The notes: a model not told the origin generated them from the sequence alone. Shown: positions 50,818-59,960, counted from the stretch's first letter. The stretch is 64,000 bases of DNA from Nocardioides hwasunensis (GCF_014779665.1 NZ_JACXYY010000004.1:310001-374000); one strand, 5' to 3'. Numbers and translations: made by a program.

Positions 50818-53589
50818 ATGACTGGGGACCACGTGGCACTCTCCGACAGGCTCGGTGGCAAGGTGCGTTCGGCCGTGCGCCGGGTCCGCCGCGACGGCCC
50901 GCTCGACGTGGTGCTCGTGCTCTTCAACGCCGACGGCATGGGCGGCACCGCCCGCTCCGGGATCGAGCAGGCCAACGCGCTGGTCGGGCTCGGCGAGGGT
51001 CACCGTGTCCGCATCCTCAGCGTCACGCGGAGCGGGCCGTCGACCCACTACCGCCTGGCCGACGGGGTCGAGGTCACCTACCTCGTCGACGTACGCGGTC
51101 CTCGTCCCGCCGCGGTCGACGGCACCCACCCGGCCGAGCTGGCCGAGCGCGAGTCCGTGATCGTGCCGCGCAGCTGGGACGCCCTCTTCAACGGGCTCAC
51201 CGACGCGACCCTGCGCCAGGCGCTCGGCAGCCTCGACGCCGACGTGCTCGTCACGACGACCCCCGAGCTGCTGGCCGTCGTCACGCAGCTCGCACCCGCC
51301 GACGTCGCGCTCGTCCACCAGGAGCACCGCGCGTCGTCCAGCCGGGTCAACGACCTGGGTGCTCTGCTGGAGTTCGCCCCGCGTGCCGACATCGTGGTGT
51401 CGCTGACCGAGTCGATGTCGCGCTGGCTCGCCGGCCGCCTCGGTGGCGCGGCGCCCGAGCTGCTGGTGATCCCGAACCCGCTCCCCGCCCACCCGCAGCG
51501 GCGCTCGCCGCTCGACCAGAAGACGTTCGTGACCGCGGGGCGGCTCGCGCCGGAGAAGCAGTTCGAGCACGTCGTCGACGCGTTCTGGCGCATCCACGAG
51601 GAGGTCCCGGGCTGGACGCTGCGGATCTGGGGCGACGGCCCGCGTGCGGACAACCTGGCCGCGCAGGTGCGCAAGCTCGGGATCGAGGACCGGGTCGAGC
51701 TGCCCGGCTCCACCGACGACCTCGCCGCCGAGTGGGCGCGGACGAGCGTCGCCGTGCTCGCTTCCCGTGGCGAGGGCTACCCACTGGTGCTGCAGGAGGC
51801 GATGTCCGCCGGTGTGCCGGCCGTGTCGTACGACTGCCCGTCCGGCCCGCGCGAGATCATCACCCCCGACGTCGACGGCCTGCTCGTGCCGCCCGGCTCG
51901 AAGGCCGCGCTGGCCGCCGCGATGCTGCGGATCGCCACCGACGACGACCTCCGCTCGCGCCTCGGCGCCGCCGCGCTCGAGCGGTCGCGGCGGTGGGACG
52001 GGCCCACGCTCGCCACCCAGTGGGTCGACGTGTTCCGTCGCGCGGTCGCCCGCCGGGCCGACCCCCTCGCCCCGCGCCGCGTCCTGCACGGCCTGCGGCC
52101 GGGGCCGCTCGGCGAGCTGCCCGAGACCACGGGCGCGCGCGGCGTCACCCCCGCCGAGTGCCGTACGACGACCCTGCGGGCGCTGACCTCGGCCGCCGCG
52201 GCGGCCGGGGACGGCTGGTTCGTGATGCCGGCCCGCGGGCTCGACCCGCACCCGGTGGTCGTCGTGCCGTCCTCACGACGGGCGGCGTTCCTGACGGCGC
52301 TGGCCGCGGGCGACGTGCCGGACTGGCTCTCGGTGCGCGACCCCGCCGAGCGCGGCTGGCCGGAGCGGCGCGGCACCGTCGCGGCGATGACGGCCGAGCT
52401 GGCGCGGACGCGGACGGCGTACCTCTTCCTCGAGCCGTGGCCCATGCGCGGCGGCCACGACGGGGTGCTGGGCGAGGGCGTCGAGGTCGGCGTGCAGTTC
52501 TGGGAGGAGTCGCCCGAGGGCGACCTGCTCGCACCGGGCCTCAACCGCTACGGCGACCGTGCCCCTGCCGGGACGCCCCGCACCACGATCAGCGTCGAGG
52601 GCGTCGACGTGCCCACCCTCGAGGTGATGGCGCTGCCCACCGTCGACGACTGCCGCTTCGACGTCGACGTGGTCTACACCTGGGTCGACGGCGACGACGA
52701 GGCATGGCTGACCGCCCGCGACGAGCGGGTCACCGCGCTCGGCGGCACCCCGGACGCCCGCGCCGGCGGCGCCCAGCGCTACCGGAGCCGCGACGAGCTG
52801 CGCTACTCGATGCGCAGCCTGCACCTGTTCGCCCCGTGGGTGCGCCGGATCCACCTGGTCACCGCCGGACAGGTGCCGTCGTGGCTCGACACGTCGCACC
52901 CGAAGGTGCGGGTCGTCGACCACCGCGAGATCCTTCCGGCCTCCGCGCTGCCGACCTTCAGCTCGCACGCGATCGAGACCCGCCTGCACGCGGTGCCCGA
53001 CCTCGCCGACCACTTCGTCTACGTCAACGACGACGTGTTCCTCGGGCGCCCGCGACGACCGGAGCACTTCTTCTCCCCTGGTGGGCAGTACGCCGCGTTC
53101 GTCGCCGACCACCGCGCCGTCGGCCTCCCCGGGACCGACGACCGGCCCTACCTCACTGCCGCACAGAACAACCGGCGCGTGCTCGCCGGGGCCTTCGGCG
53201 TCGCGCTGACCAACACGATGATGCACAGCCCGCACCCGCAGCGACGCACCACGCTCGAGGAGATCGCCGCCCGCTTCCCGGACGAGGTCGCGCGCACCAC
53301 GGACGCGCCGTTCCGCTCCTCGACGGACCTCTCGATGCTGTCGTCCTTCGCGCAGAGCTACGGACTGATCACCGGCCAGGCCTTCCGCGCCGGCGCCCAC
53401 CACGGCTACGTCGACCTCGGCCACCAGCAGCTGCCGGTGCAGCTCCGGCAGATGCTCAAGCGCGACCGCGACTTCTTCTGCATCGCCGACAACATGGTCG
53501 CCGCCTACGACGAGGAGCGCGCCGACGGGCTGCTGCACGACTTCCTCGAGGAGTACTTCCCGATCGCCGCTCCCTGGGAGCTCGGCTGA
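50818..53589 (+). CDS. Fusion of GT4 glycosyltransferase and Stealth sugar-phosphotransferase
   Basis: Predicted 923-residue cytoplasmic protein with two enzymes. Residues about 30-410 are a GT-B GT4 transferase: DGMGGTARSG, TAGRLAPEKQFEHVVDAFW and EGYPLVLQEAMSAGVPAVSYD. After a linker domain, residues about 613-920 are a Stealth protein: CR1 DVVYTWVDGDDEAW, CR2 RYRSRDELRYSMRSL, CR3 HFVYVNDDVFLG and CR4 near the C-terminus. Stealth enzymes move a hexose-1-phosphate to make phosphodiester-linked capsules. The combination would build a sugar-phosphate repeat. The ATG at 50818 or the GTG at 50833 (GGGGA upstream) is the start. It is divergent from the sulfotransferase gene. Confidence 0.9.
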   Translation: MTGDHVALSDRLGGKVRSAVRRVRRDGPLDVVLVLFNADGMGGTARSGIEQANALVGLGEGHRVRILSVTRSGPSTHYRLADGVEVTYLVDVRGPRPAAVDGTHPAELAERESVIVPRSWDALFNGLTDATLRQALGSLDADVLVTTTPELLAVVTQLAPADVALVHQEHRASSSRVNDLGALLEFAPRADIVVSLTESMSRWLAGRLGGAAPELLVIPNPLPAHPQRRSPLDQKTFVTAGRLAPEKQFEHVVDAFWRIHEEVPGWTLRIWGDGPRADNLAAQVRKLGIEDRVELPGSTDDLAAEWARTSVAVLASRGEGYPLVLQEAMSAGVPAVSYDCPSGPREIITPDVDGLLVPPGSKAALAAAMLRIATDDDLRSRLGAAALERSRRWDGPTLATQWVDVFRRAVARRADPLAPRRVLHGLRPGPLGELPETTGARGVTPAECRTTTLRALTSAAAAAGDGWFVMPARGLDPHPVVVVPSSRRAAFLTALAAGDVPDWLSVRDPAERGWPERRGTVAAMTAELARTRTAYLFLEPWPMRGGHDGVLGEGVEVGVQFWEESPEGDLLAPGLNRYGDRAPAGTPRTTISVEGVDVPTLEVMALPTVDDCRFDVDVVYTWVDGDDEAWLTARDERVTALGGTPDARAGGAQRYRSRDELRYSMRSLHLFAPWVRRIHLVTAGQVPSWLDTSHPKVRVVDHREILPASALPTFSSHAIETRLHAVPDLADHFVYVNDDVFLGRPRRPEHFFSPGGQYAAFVADHRAVGLPGTDDRPYLTAAQNNRRVLAGAFGVALTNTMMHSPHPQRRTTLEEIAARFPDEVARTTDAPFRSSTDLSMLSSFAQSYGLITGQAFRAGAHHGYVDLGHQQLPVQLRQMLKRDRDFFCIADNMVAAYDEERADGLLHDFLEEYFPIAAPWELG

Positions 53590-53619
53590 GCGGTGGTGTC
53601 GGCAGCGTGACCGGAGTCC

Positions 53620-54702
53620 TCAGGCCTCGATCCGGTTGCCGTCGGCGTCCCAGTGGGACTCGACCTTCTTCGACGGCTGCACGCGGGGCGGCTCGCCGGG
53701 CATCTTGGGGTGGTCGGGCGGGAAGTTGAGCTCGACGGGGTGCTCCTCCCAGAGGTCGAGGAGCGGCTGGAGCGAGTGGTGCTCGTCGTCGATCGTCGCC
53801 CAGGGGTCACCGTCGGAGGCGAGGCGCCCGGGGACGGTGAAGAGGTTGAAGCCGGCCGGCGAGTCGAGGGAGGCCAGCTCGTCCCACGTCACCGGCGTGG
53901 AGACCGGGGCGCCGGCGATCGGACGCAGGGAGTACGCCGACGCGATCGTGCGGTCGCGGGTGTTCTGGTTGAAGTCGACGAAGATCCTCGTCCCCCGCTC
54001 CTCCTTCCACCACGCGGTGGTCACGCCGTCGTCGCGCTTCTCCAGCTCCCGCCCGAACGCGATCGCCGCGTGCCGCACGGCCGCGAAGTCCCACTCGGGC
54101 CTGATCCGGACGTAGACGTGGATGCCGCGGTTGCCCGACGTCTTGGCGAAGCCGGTCATGCCGAGGTCGGCGAGCAGCTCGCGCGCGACCCCGGCGACGC
54201 GCACGGCGTCGGCGAACGTCGTCCCGGGCTGGGGGTCGAGGTCGATGCGCAGCTCGTCGGGGTGGTCCACGTCGGCACGACGCACGGGCCAGGGGTGGAA
54301 CGTCAGCGTGCCCATGTGGGCACACCACACCGGCACCGCGATCTCGGTCGGACAGATCTCGTCGGCCGTGCGACCGGACGGGAAGGTGATCGTGGCCGTC
54401 TCGAGATAGTCGGGAGCCCCCTTGGGCACCCGCTTCTGGTAGAACGCGTCCGCGTTGCGATCCTGCGGCCCCGTCGCCAGCTTGAAGCCCGGGCGTACGC
54501 CGCTCGTCCACCGCTCCAGCGCCGTCGGGCGCTCGCGCAGCGCCCGCATCAGGCCGTCCTCGACGCTCGCGAAGTACTCCGCGACCATCAGCTTGGTGAC
54601 CTCGGCGGTGGTGTCGGTCGCCTCGTAGATGACGCGGTCGGGCGAGGAGACGCGGACCTCGCGGTCACCGGCCTGCACCATCACCGGCTTCGCAGCTGCC
54701 AT
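53620..54702 (-). CDS. LigD-type polymerase/primase (PolDom)
   Basis: Predicted 360-residue archaeo-eukaryotic primase-like polymerase used in non-homologous end joining or repair. Seen are RIDLDPQPG with the catalytic Asp pair, [13 protein letters not shown] and [16 protein letters not shown]. It lacks the nuclease and ligase domains of LigD, so it is stand-alone. The ATG is 6 bases after TAGGTT (leaderless). It converges with the GT4-Stealth gene and is divergent from msrB. LigC lies 4.6 kb away; no Ku in the window. Confidence 0.9.
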   Translation of the reverse strand: MAAAKPVMVQAGDREVRVSSPDRVIYEATDTTAEVTKLMVAEYFASVEDGLMRALRERPTALERWTSGVRPGFKLATGPQDRNADAFYQKRVPKGAPDYLETATITFPSGRTADEICPTEIAVPVWCAHMGTLTFHPWPVRRADVDHPDELRIDLDPQPGTTFADAVRVAGVARELLADLGMTGFAKTSGNRGIHVYVRIRPEWDFAAVRHAAIAFGRELEKRDDGVTTAWWKEERGTRIFVDFNQNTRDRTIASAYSLRPIAGAPVSTPVTWDELASLDSPAGFNLFTVPGRLASDGDPWATIDDEHHSLQPLLDLWEEHPVELNFPPDHPKMPGEPPRVQPSKKVESHWDADGNRIEA

Positions 54703-54708
54703 TCACCC

Positions 54709-54714
54709 AACCTA
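54709..54714 (-). promoter_or_regulatory. -10 box TAGGTT for the LigD-type polymerase
   Basis: TAGGTT on the minus strand ends 6 bases before the ATG at 54702. Confidence 0.5.
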
Positions 54715-54741
54715 GCCGCCCGACGCGCTGGCGCGCCGCCG

Positions 54742-54747
54742 TACGCT
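54742..54747 (+). promoter_or_regulatory. -10 box TACGCT for msrB
   Basis: TACGCT ends 6 bases before the ATG. The GGAGG between them is too close to the start to be a normal ribosome site, so leaderless translation is more likely. Confidence 0.45.
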
Positions 54748-54753
54748 GGAGGC

Positions 54754-55152
54754 ATGGCCTACGACGTGCAGAAGACCGACGAGCAGTGGCGCGAGGAGCT
54801 GACCCCCGAGGAGTACGCCGTGCTGCGGCAGGCGGGCACCGAACGCGCCTTCACCGGTGAGTACACCGACACCGAGACCGAAGGCACCTACTCCTGCAAG
54901 GCGTGCGGGTCGGAGCTGTTCACCAGCGACACCAAGTTCCACTCCGGCTGTGGCTGGCCCAGCTTCTACCAGCCGATGACCGACACGGTGGAGTACATCG
55001 AGGACAGCTCGCACGGCATGAAGCGCGTCGAGGTGCGCTGCGCGACGTGCGGCTCGCACCTCGGCCACGTCTTCCCCGATGGGTTCGGCACCCCCACCGG
55101 CGACCGCTACTGCATCAACTCGATCAGCATCACGCTCGACGCGAAGAAGTAG
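54754..55152 (+). CDS. msrB: Peptide-methionine (R)-S-oxide reductase
   Basis: Predicted 132-residue cytoplasmic repair enzyme that reduces the R-epimer of methionine sulfoxide in proteins. It has two CxxC zinc pairs (CKACG, CATCG), the [10 protein letters not shown] signature, and the catalytic Cys in RYCINS. Length matches the family. The ATG is supported by the start of homology ([21 protein letters not shown]). Confidence 0.97.
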   Translation: MAYDVQKTDEQWREELTPEEYAVLRQAGTERAFTGEYTDTETEGTYSCKACGSELFTSDTKFHSGCGWPSFYQPMTDTVEYIEDSSHGMKRVEVRCATCGSHLGHVFPDGFGTPTGDRYCINSISITLDAKK

Positions 55153-55170
55153 CGCCTGTTCGGCCCTCCT

Positions 55171-55209
55171 CCGCCGGTCGAGCAGAGAGGGACGCGCGTG
55201 TCGAGACCG
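55171..55209. repeat. Dispersed intergenic repeat, copy 1
   Basis: GGTCGAGCAG...GTGTCGAGACC in the gap between msrB and a lipoprotein gene. It shares both ends with the element at 63328-63365. This GTCGAG/GTGTCGAGACC pattern recurs widely between genes in Nocardioides-type genomes (recollection, not tested). Confidence 0.5.
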
Positions 55210-55226
55210 AGGAACCGACGGGTGGC

Positions 55227-56078
55227 TCAGGCGGGGACGAGCGCGGACTCGATGGTCACCAGACCGTCGCCGTAGGTCTGGTCGGCCCAGTCCTGGATCG
55301 AGCCGTCGTCGAAGACCACGGTCGCGTCGAGCGAGTCCGGCGTGAACGAGCCGCTGGTCAGCAGCTGCGCGCCGAGCGTGGTCTGGAGCTCCTGGTTGAT
55401 CTCGTTGAGGTCGGCGTCGGTGCGCTCGACCGTCGTCACGCACAGGGAGCCACCCCAGGTCTTGCGGAGCGCGGTCTCCGCGCCGGCGGCGTCCTCGGTG
55501 ACGGCCACGTTGATCGTGTTCCCGGTCAGCCACGCCGTGGCGTAGCCCGGGAGCGCGGACGCGGCGGCCAGCGTCGCGTCCATGTCCTCGGGGCTGGCCA
55601 TCGTGTTGTCGGTCGACGTCGGCTCGTCGCAGGCGGCCTCGAGCGGGCTGTCCTCGGGCTCGGCCATGGCGTCGTAGAGCGCGGCCGGGATCGCGTCGGT
55701 CACCGTGAAGGTGGTGCCGTCGTAGGTCCCGGTGAGGGCGTAGGACCCCCAGGTCACGCCGGCGGCCTTCTCGGCACCGACGTCGCCCCACTCGAAGTCG
55801 GCGACCTTCGGGCCACCGCACTGCGGCGGGAACGACTCGGCGACGGCACCCAGGCACAGCTCGGGACCGTCGCCGTCGTCGAGCACCGTGACCAGGCCGC
55901 TGGTGCGGACCTCGCCGTCCGGGACGGGCGTCGGCACGCCCGACGACGAGGCGGGGCCGGACGGCTCACCGGAGCCGGCGGGGTCGGTGGCTGTGGTGTC
56001 GTCACCGGACGAACAGGCAGAGAGCACGGCGACGGACAGGACCAGGGCGGCGGCTGAGGCGAGGCGTGAGTGCGTCAT
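55227..56078 (-). CDS. Putative lipoprotein of unknown function
   Basis: Predicted 283-residue lipoprotein: signal with lipobox VLSACSS, a short Thr/Ser/Pro/Gly linker, then an extracytoplasmic domain beginning GLVTVLDDGDGPELCLGAVAESFPPQCGGP, with three more cysteines later, likely paired in disulfides. I do not recognise a specific family. The ATG has TAGCGT about 10 bases upstream, so a very short leader is likely. It is the only gene in its strand run until the rhodanese gene. Confidence 0.75.
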   Translation of the reverse strand: MTHSRLASAAALVLSVAVLSACSSGDDTTATDPAGSGEPSGPASSSGVPTPVPDGEVRTSGLVTVLDDGDGPELCLGAVAESFPPQCGGPKVADFEWGDVGAEKAAGVTWGSYALTGTYDGTTFTVTDAIPAALYDAMAEPEDSPLEAACDEPTSTDNTMASPEDMDATLAAASALPGYATAWLTGNTINVAVTEDAAGAETALRKTWGGSLCVTTVERTDADLNEINQELQTTLGAQLLTSGSFTPDSLDATVVFDDGSIQDWADQTYGDGLVTIESALVPA

Positions 56079-56116
56079 GGTGGGTACGACGCTACTGCGC
56101 CGCGCGCCGTTCCACC

Positions 56117-56560
56117 TCAGGCGGGAGCCGCGGGACAGGCGAGCGGCAGCCGAGCCTCGCGCCAGGCCTTGAACCCGCCGACGACGTCGGTCGCGTCGAG
56201 GCCGAGGCTGCGCAGGGAGTCGGCGGCCAGGCTGGAGGTGAAGCCCTCCTGGCACAGCACCAGGATGCGGGCGTCGTACGACGCCTCGGGCACGCGCGCG
56301 TCCGAGCGCGGGTCGAACCGCCACTCGAGCACGTTGCGCTCGACGACCATCGGGCCCAGGGCGGGGTGCACCTCACCCTCGGCCGCCCGCTGGGCCGCGG
56401 GCCTGATGTCGACGAGCACGGCACCGTCCAGCGCCTCGCGGTAGGCCGTCTCGACGTCGATGCGCTCGAGTCGCGAGCGCGCGTCGGCCAGCATCGCCTC
56501 GATCCCGCCGTGGCGCAGCCCGGCGGTCGCCACCCCGGTGGTCGCCACCCCGGTGCTCAC
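56117..56560 (-). CDS. Rhodanese-like sulfurtransferase domain protein
   Basis: Predicted 147-residue protein with a rhodanese fold: AVLVDIRPAAQRAAEG (first signature) and ILVLCQEGFTSSLAADSLRSLGL, where Cys is the catalytic loop residue that carries persulfide. The N-terminus has a short Val-Ala-Thr-Thr-Gly repeat. The GTG overlaps the cysteine dioxygenase stop by 4 bases, so both work in sulfur oxidation or sulfane transfer downstream of cysteine. Confidence 0.86.
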   Translation of the reverse strand: MSTGVATTGVATAGLRHGGIEAMLADARSRLERIDVETAYREALDGAVLVDIRPAAQRAAEGEVHPALGPMVVERNVLEWRFDPRSDARVPEASYDARILVLCQEGFTSSLAADSLRSLGLDATDVVGGFKAWREARLPLACPAAPA

Positions 56561-57048
56561 CAGGCCTCCCCGCGCTGCTCGACGCTGGTCACCTGCAGCC
56601 GGCCGCGGACCAGCTCGTAGCGCGTCATCGCGGCGAGCGACGGCGCGTAGGCGTGCAGCGACACCGCGGTGCGGGTGCCGTGGTTGACCACGTCGTGGAT
56701 GTGGCTGCCGTCGAACTCGCGGACCGTCTGCTCGGCGAGGGTGGACGCCGTCGCGACGCCGGTCCACACGTACTCGGTCAGCTGGCCGGTCAGCGTGACG
56801 AAGGCACCGCTCGCCGAGCCGTGGTCGTGCCAGCCGGTGCTGGACCCGGCGGGCCAGGTGATCAGCCAGATGTCGGCACCTGCGACGGCCCCGATGCGCG
56901 CCCAGGTGCGCTCGGGGAAGGTCAGGTCGACCGAGTCCAGCGGGTCGTGCTCGGCGAGATATGCGGCGAGGGCGTCACGGGCGACCTGGTCGCGAGGATC
57001 GTCGTCCGAGGGCGCGAGGGTGCGGTACGTGGTGGGGAAGAGGGTCAT
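56557..57048 (-). CDS. Cysteine dioxygenase
   Basis: Predicted 163-residue cupin enzyme oxidising cysteine to cysteine sulfinate. WHDHGSASGAF carries the first two iron His ligands, and SHIHDVVNHG the third; TWPAGSSTG is the preceding strand. The ATG has GGAG 5 bases upstream. It is the first gene of a two-gene operon with the rhodanese gene. A long AT-rich palindrome lies 15 bases before the start, so it is likely controlled by a sulfur- or redox-responsive repressor. Confidence 0.88.
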   Translation of the reverse strand: MTLFPTTYRTLAPSDDDPRDQVARDALAAYLAEHDPLDSVDLTFPERTWARIGAVAGADIWLITWPAGSSTGWHDHGSASGAFVTLTGQLTEYVWTGVATASTLAEQTVREFDGSHIHDVVNHGTRTAVSLHAYAPSLAAMTRYELVRGRLQVTSVEQRGEAW

Positions 57049-57062
57049 GACTACTCCTAGGA

Positions 57063-57091
57063 ACAATGTTGAGTGACTTACTCTACATTGT
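57063..57091. promoter_or_regulatory. 29-base palindrome upstream of the cysteine dioxygenase operon
   Basis: ACAATGT and ACATTGT frame a nested repeat GAGT/ACTC; 12 of 14 base pairs are symmetrical. It is strikingly AT-rich for this genome and is 15 bases before the start, overlapping the expected promoter, as a repressor operator would. Confidence 0.7.
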
Positions 57092-57145
57092 GAGGACGCC
57101 ACGACCCCTCACGTCCCACGAGATGGCCTCGCGGCGCGTCGCCGG

Positions 57146-57865
57146 CTACGGCAGGCGGTCGAGCAGCTCCGCCGGAGTGACCCGGGCACCGGTGTAGAAC
57201 GGCACCTCCTCGCGCACGTGGCGACGCGCGTCGGAGGCTCGCAGGTCGCGCATCAGGTCGACGATGCGGTGCAGCTCGTCGGCCTCGAAGGCGAGCATCC
57301 ACTCGTAGTCGCCGAGCGCGAACGACGCGACGGTGTTGGCACGGACGTCCGCGTAGCCGCGCGCCTGCTGGCCGTGCTGGGCGAGCATGCGTCGGCGCTC
57401 GCCGTCGTCGAGGAGGTACCACTCGTAGGACCGGACGAACGGGTAGACGCAGATGTGCGCGCGGGGCTCTTCGTCGGCGAGGAAGGCCGGGATGTGCGAC
57501 TTGTTGAACTCGGCCGGGCGGTGCAGCGCCATCTGTGACCAGACCGGGTCGAGCCGCCGGCCGAAGTCGGTGCGCCGGAACGCGTTGTAGGCCGCCTGGA
57601 GCTGCTGGGAGTCGGCGGCGTGCCACCACACCATGAGGTCGGCGTCGGCACGCAGGCCGCTGACGTCGTAGAGCCCACGGACGACCACGTCCTCCTCGGC
57701 GAGCACCTCGAGGAGCGCCTCGAGGTCGGTCGCCTCGGCGCTCCGGTCGGCGTCGCCGAGGACGTCGCGGAGCCTGAAGACCGACCACATCGTGTAGCGG
57801 ATCGTGTCGTTGAGCTCCCGGGTGCGCGCGGCGTTCGTCTTCTCCGGCGTCGTCTCGCTGGTCAT
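57146..57865 (-). CDS. hemQ: Coproheme decarboxylase (H2O2-dependent heme synthase)
   Basis: Predicted 239-residue enzyme of the chlorite-dismutase family that converts coproheme to heme b in Gram-positive bacteria. YTMWSVFRL at the start, the central [21 protein letters not shown] region and [12 protein letters not shown] with the Tyr and proximal region are the family marks. The ATG is at 57865. It is separated from hemG by one membrane protein gene on the other strand; together they supply the last oxidative steps of the coproporphyrin pathway. Confidence 0.93.
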   Translation of the reverse strand: MTSETTPEKTNAARTRELNDTIRYTMWSVFRLRDVLGDADRSAEATDLEALLEVLAEEDVVVRGLYDVSGLRADADLMVWWHAADSQQLQAAYNAFRRTDFGRRLDPVWSQMALHRPAEFNKSHIPAFLADEEPRAHICVYPFVRSYEWYLLDDGERRRMLAQHGQQARGYADVRANTVASFALGDYEWMLAFEADELHRIVDLMRDLRASDARRHVREEVPFYTGARVTPAELLDRLP

Positions 57866-57964
57866 GGGTTCATTCTGCCCGTGCGAGCTGGCTCACAGCC
57901 CGGCGGGCCGAGCGCTCGGGCTCCCTGCGGATAGCCTCGACGCTCACCCGCCACCGGAGGTCTG

Positions 57965-58582
57965 ATGTCCAGGCGCACGCTCCCCACCGAGCTCGGGCCG
58001 CGTCTCGCGACCCGGCACCCCGTCCCGCGATGGGTCCAGATCGGGCTGCCCCTCCTCCCGGCCCTGGTGGTCTCGCTGCCCGCGCTCGCACTGGGTCCCC
58101 AGTGGTGGTGGGTCCCGCTGCTGATGCTCGCCGCCACCTGGCTGCTGGTCGCCGGCATCCTGAGCGAGCTCCTGCTGCTGCGCCACCACGTGCACGAGCA
58201 CGGCCTCGTCAGCGAGTCGGCCTGGCCCTACCCCCGGCGGATCATCCCGTTCTACTCCGTCGACCCCGCCTCGCTGCGCATGGCCGGCTACCACCGCTCG
58301 AACGGCACCTGGAAGGACAGCCGCAACCCGCGCTTCCGCGAGGTGCCCGGCGTGCCGACCCTGCGGATGGTCGGCCTGCACCCCACGCGTGCGACGGCTC
58401 TGGCCCGGGGCCGCGCCACCTGGAACAGCGCGCCCTACGTGGACCGCATCCTCGGCACGACGCGGCACGGGCAGCACGAGGTCGAGCCGGAGGAGTGGGT
58501 CCTGGCCTGGCGTGACGAGGGCGACGACGTCGCCTGGCTCAGGGGCCTCGTGGAGGAGAGCAGGAGCACCGGCTACATGTGA
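57965..58582 (+). CDS. Membrane protein of unknown function between hemQ and hemG
   Basis: Predicted 205-residue protein with two hydrophobic segments (about residues 26-44 and 49-70) and a soluble C-terminal domain (FYSVDPASLRMAGYHRSNGTWKDSRN, RILGTTRHGQHEVEPEEWVLAW) that looks PH-like. GGAGGT precedes the ATG. It is encoded opposite to both heme genes. I do not recognise the family. Confidence 0.6.
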   Translation: MSRRTLPTELGPRLATRHPVPRWVQIGLPLLPALVVSLPALALGPQWWWVPLLMLAATWLLVAGILSELLLLRHHVHEHGLVSESAWPYPRRIIPFYSVDPASLRMAGYHRSNGTWKDSRNPRFREVPGVPTLRMVGLHPTRATALARGRATWNSAPYVDRILGTTRHGQHEVEPEEWVLAWRDEGDDVAWLRGLVEESRSTGYM

Positions 58583-58599
58583 GGCCCGCGCTGCCACCC

Positions 58600-59955
58600 T
58601 CACCGAGAGCGCTCGACCAGCTCCTGCACAGCCCGGCGGGCCGAACCGATGACCGCGGGGATGCCCACACCGTCGTACGCCGCCCCGCACAGCGCGAGCC
58701 CCGGCACGTCGGCGACCGAGGCGCGGACGCGGGCGACTCGGTCGAGGTGGCCCACGGCGTACTGAGGCAGCGCGCCGCCCCACCGCTGCACCTGGGTGTC
58801 GACCGGACGCGCGGTGATGCCGGCCGTCGCGGCGAGGTCGGCGAGCGAGGCCCGCACCAGCCCCTCGTCGCTCGCCTGGAGCGTCACCACCTCGCCGTGC
58901 CGGCCGAGCGAGGTGCGCAGCACGACGACGTCCGGGTCGAGGTCGCGCACCCAGCCCCACTTGGCGAAGGAGAAGGTGGAGGCCTTGATCGCGAGCTGCT
59001 CGAGCGGAGGCACGAGGAAGCCGGAGCGCTCGAAGATCGCGTCCGGCACGTCAGCGGCGCGGAAGGCGAGCGTGACCACCGCGACGCTCGCCGCCTCGAC
59101 ACCCCCGAGCTCGTCAGCCGCAGTGGGGGCCACCTCGCCGAGCAGGCGCGCGGTGGGGGCGGCCGGGGTGGCCAGCACGACCGCGTCGGCCTCGACGGTC
59201 TCGGGGTGCGTGGTCGGGCCGACCGTCAGCGCCCAGCCCGACGACGTACGACGCAGCGCTCGCACCGTGGCCGAGGTGCGCACCTCGAAGCCACCGCCGT
59301 CCACGACGAGACCGGGCAGGCGACCCATGCCGCCGGGCAGGGAGGCGAAGACCGGTGCGGCGGACGTCGGCAGCGCGGCCGCCTGCTCGAGGACGCTCCC
59401 CCGCCGGGCCATGGCGAGCAGCTGCGGCACGGCTGCGGCAGCGGAGATCCGTCGGGCGTTGCCGGCGTAGACCCCGCCGAGCAGGGGCTCGACCAACCGG
59501 TCGACGACCTCGTCGCCGAGCCGCGCAGCGACCAGGTCGCCGACCGACACGTCGTCGGCGAGGTCGGTGTCGACAGTCTCGACGGAGGCACGGGCCACGC
59601 CCTCGGCGCTGAGCACCCCGCTCGTGGCGAGCTGTCCGAGGTCGAACGGCACGCCCATCAGCGAGCGGGGCATCGCGCGCAGCGCGCCGCGCGACCAGAC
59701 CGCCGAGGTCGCTGCGGTCGGGTGGACGACGTCCGCACCGATCTGCGCAGCCAGGGCGAGCCCCTCGGGACGGCGGGCCAACATCGCCTCGGCACCGACG
59801 TCGACGGTGAGCCCGGCGACCTCCGCGCTGCGCAGCTTGCCGCCGACCTGGGGCGCTCCCTCCAGCAGCAGCACGTCGCGTCCGGCACCGGCCAGCTCGC
59901 GGGCGGCGACCAGGCCGGCGATCCCGCCGCCGACCACGACCACGTCCCGCTTCAC
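58600..59955 (-). CDS. hemG: Protoporphyrinogen/coproporphyrinogen III oxidase
   Basis: Predicted 451-residue FAD enzyme oxidising a porphyrinogen. DVVVVGGGIAGLVAARELAGAG is the dinucleotide-binding start; LEGAPQVGGKL is the second FAD loop; a C-terminal LCGAAYDGVGIPAVIGSARRA closes the FAD site. With HemQ nearby, action on coproporphyrinogen III (CgoX/HemY) is more likely than the protoporphyrin route. The GTG is 6 bases after the minus-strand reading of a palindromic TAGGCT box shared with the divergent NYN gene. Confidence 0.9.
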   Translation of the reverse strand: MKRDVVVVGGGIAGLVAARELAGAGRDVLLLEGAPQVGGKLRSAEVAGLTVDVGAEAMLARRPEGLALAAQIGADVVHPTAATSAVWSRGALRAMPRSLMGVPFDLGQLATSGVLSAEGVARASVETVDTDLADDVSVGDLVAARLGDEVVDRLVEPLLGGVYAGNARRISAAAAVPQLLAMARRGSVLEQAAALPTSAAPVFASLPGGMGRLPGLVVDGGGFEVRTSATVRALRRTSSGWALTVGPTTHPETVEADAVVLATPAAPTARLLGEVAPTAADELGGVEAASVAVVTLAFRAADVPDAIFERSGFLVPPLEQLAIKASTFSFAKWGWVRDLDPDVVVLRTSLGRHGEVVTLQASDEGLVRASLADLAATAGITARPVDTQVQRWGGALPQYAVGHLDRVARVRASVADVPGLALCGAAYDGVGIPAVIGSARRAVQELVERSR

Positions 59956-59960
59956 GTCGC

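Noticed and set aside
50753..50818. GTG starts at 50753 (minus) and 50785 (plus) for the divergent sulfotransferase and GT4-Stealth genes
   Set aside because: The first overlaps the TAGGGT box and the second lies one base after TAGGAT, so neither could be translated from those promoters.
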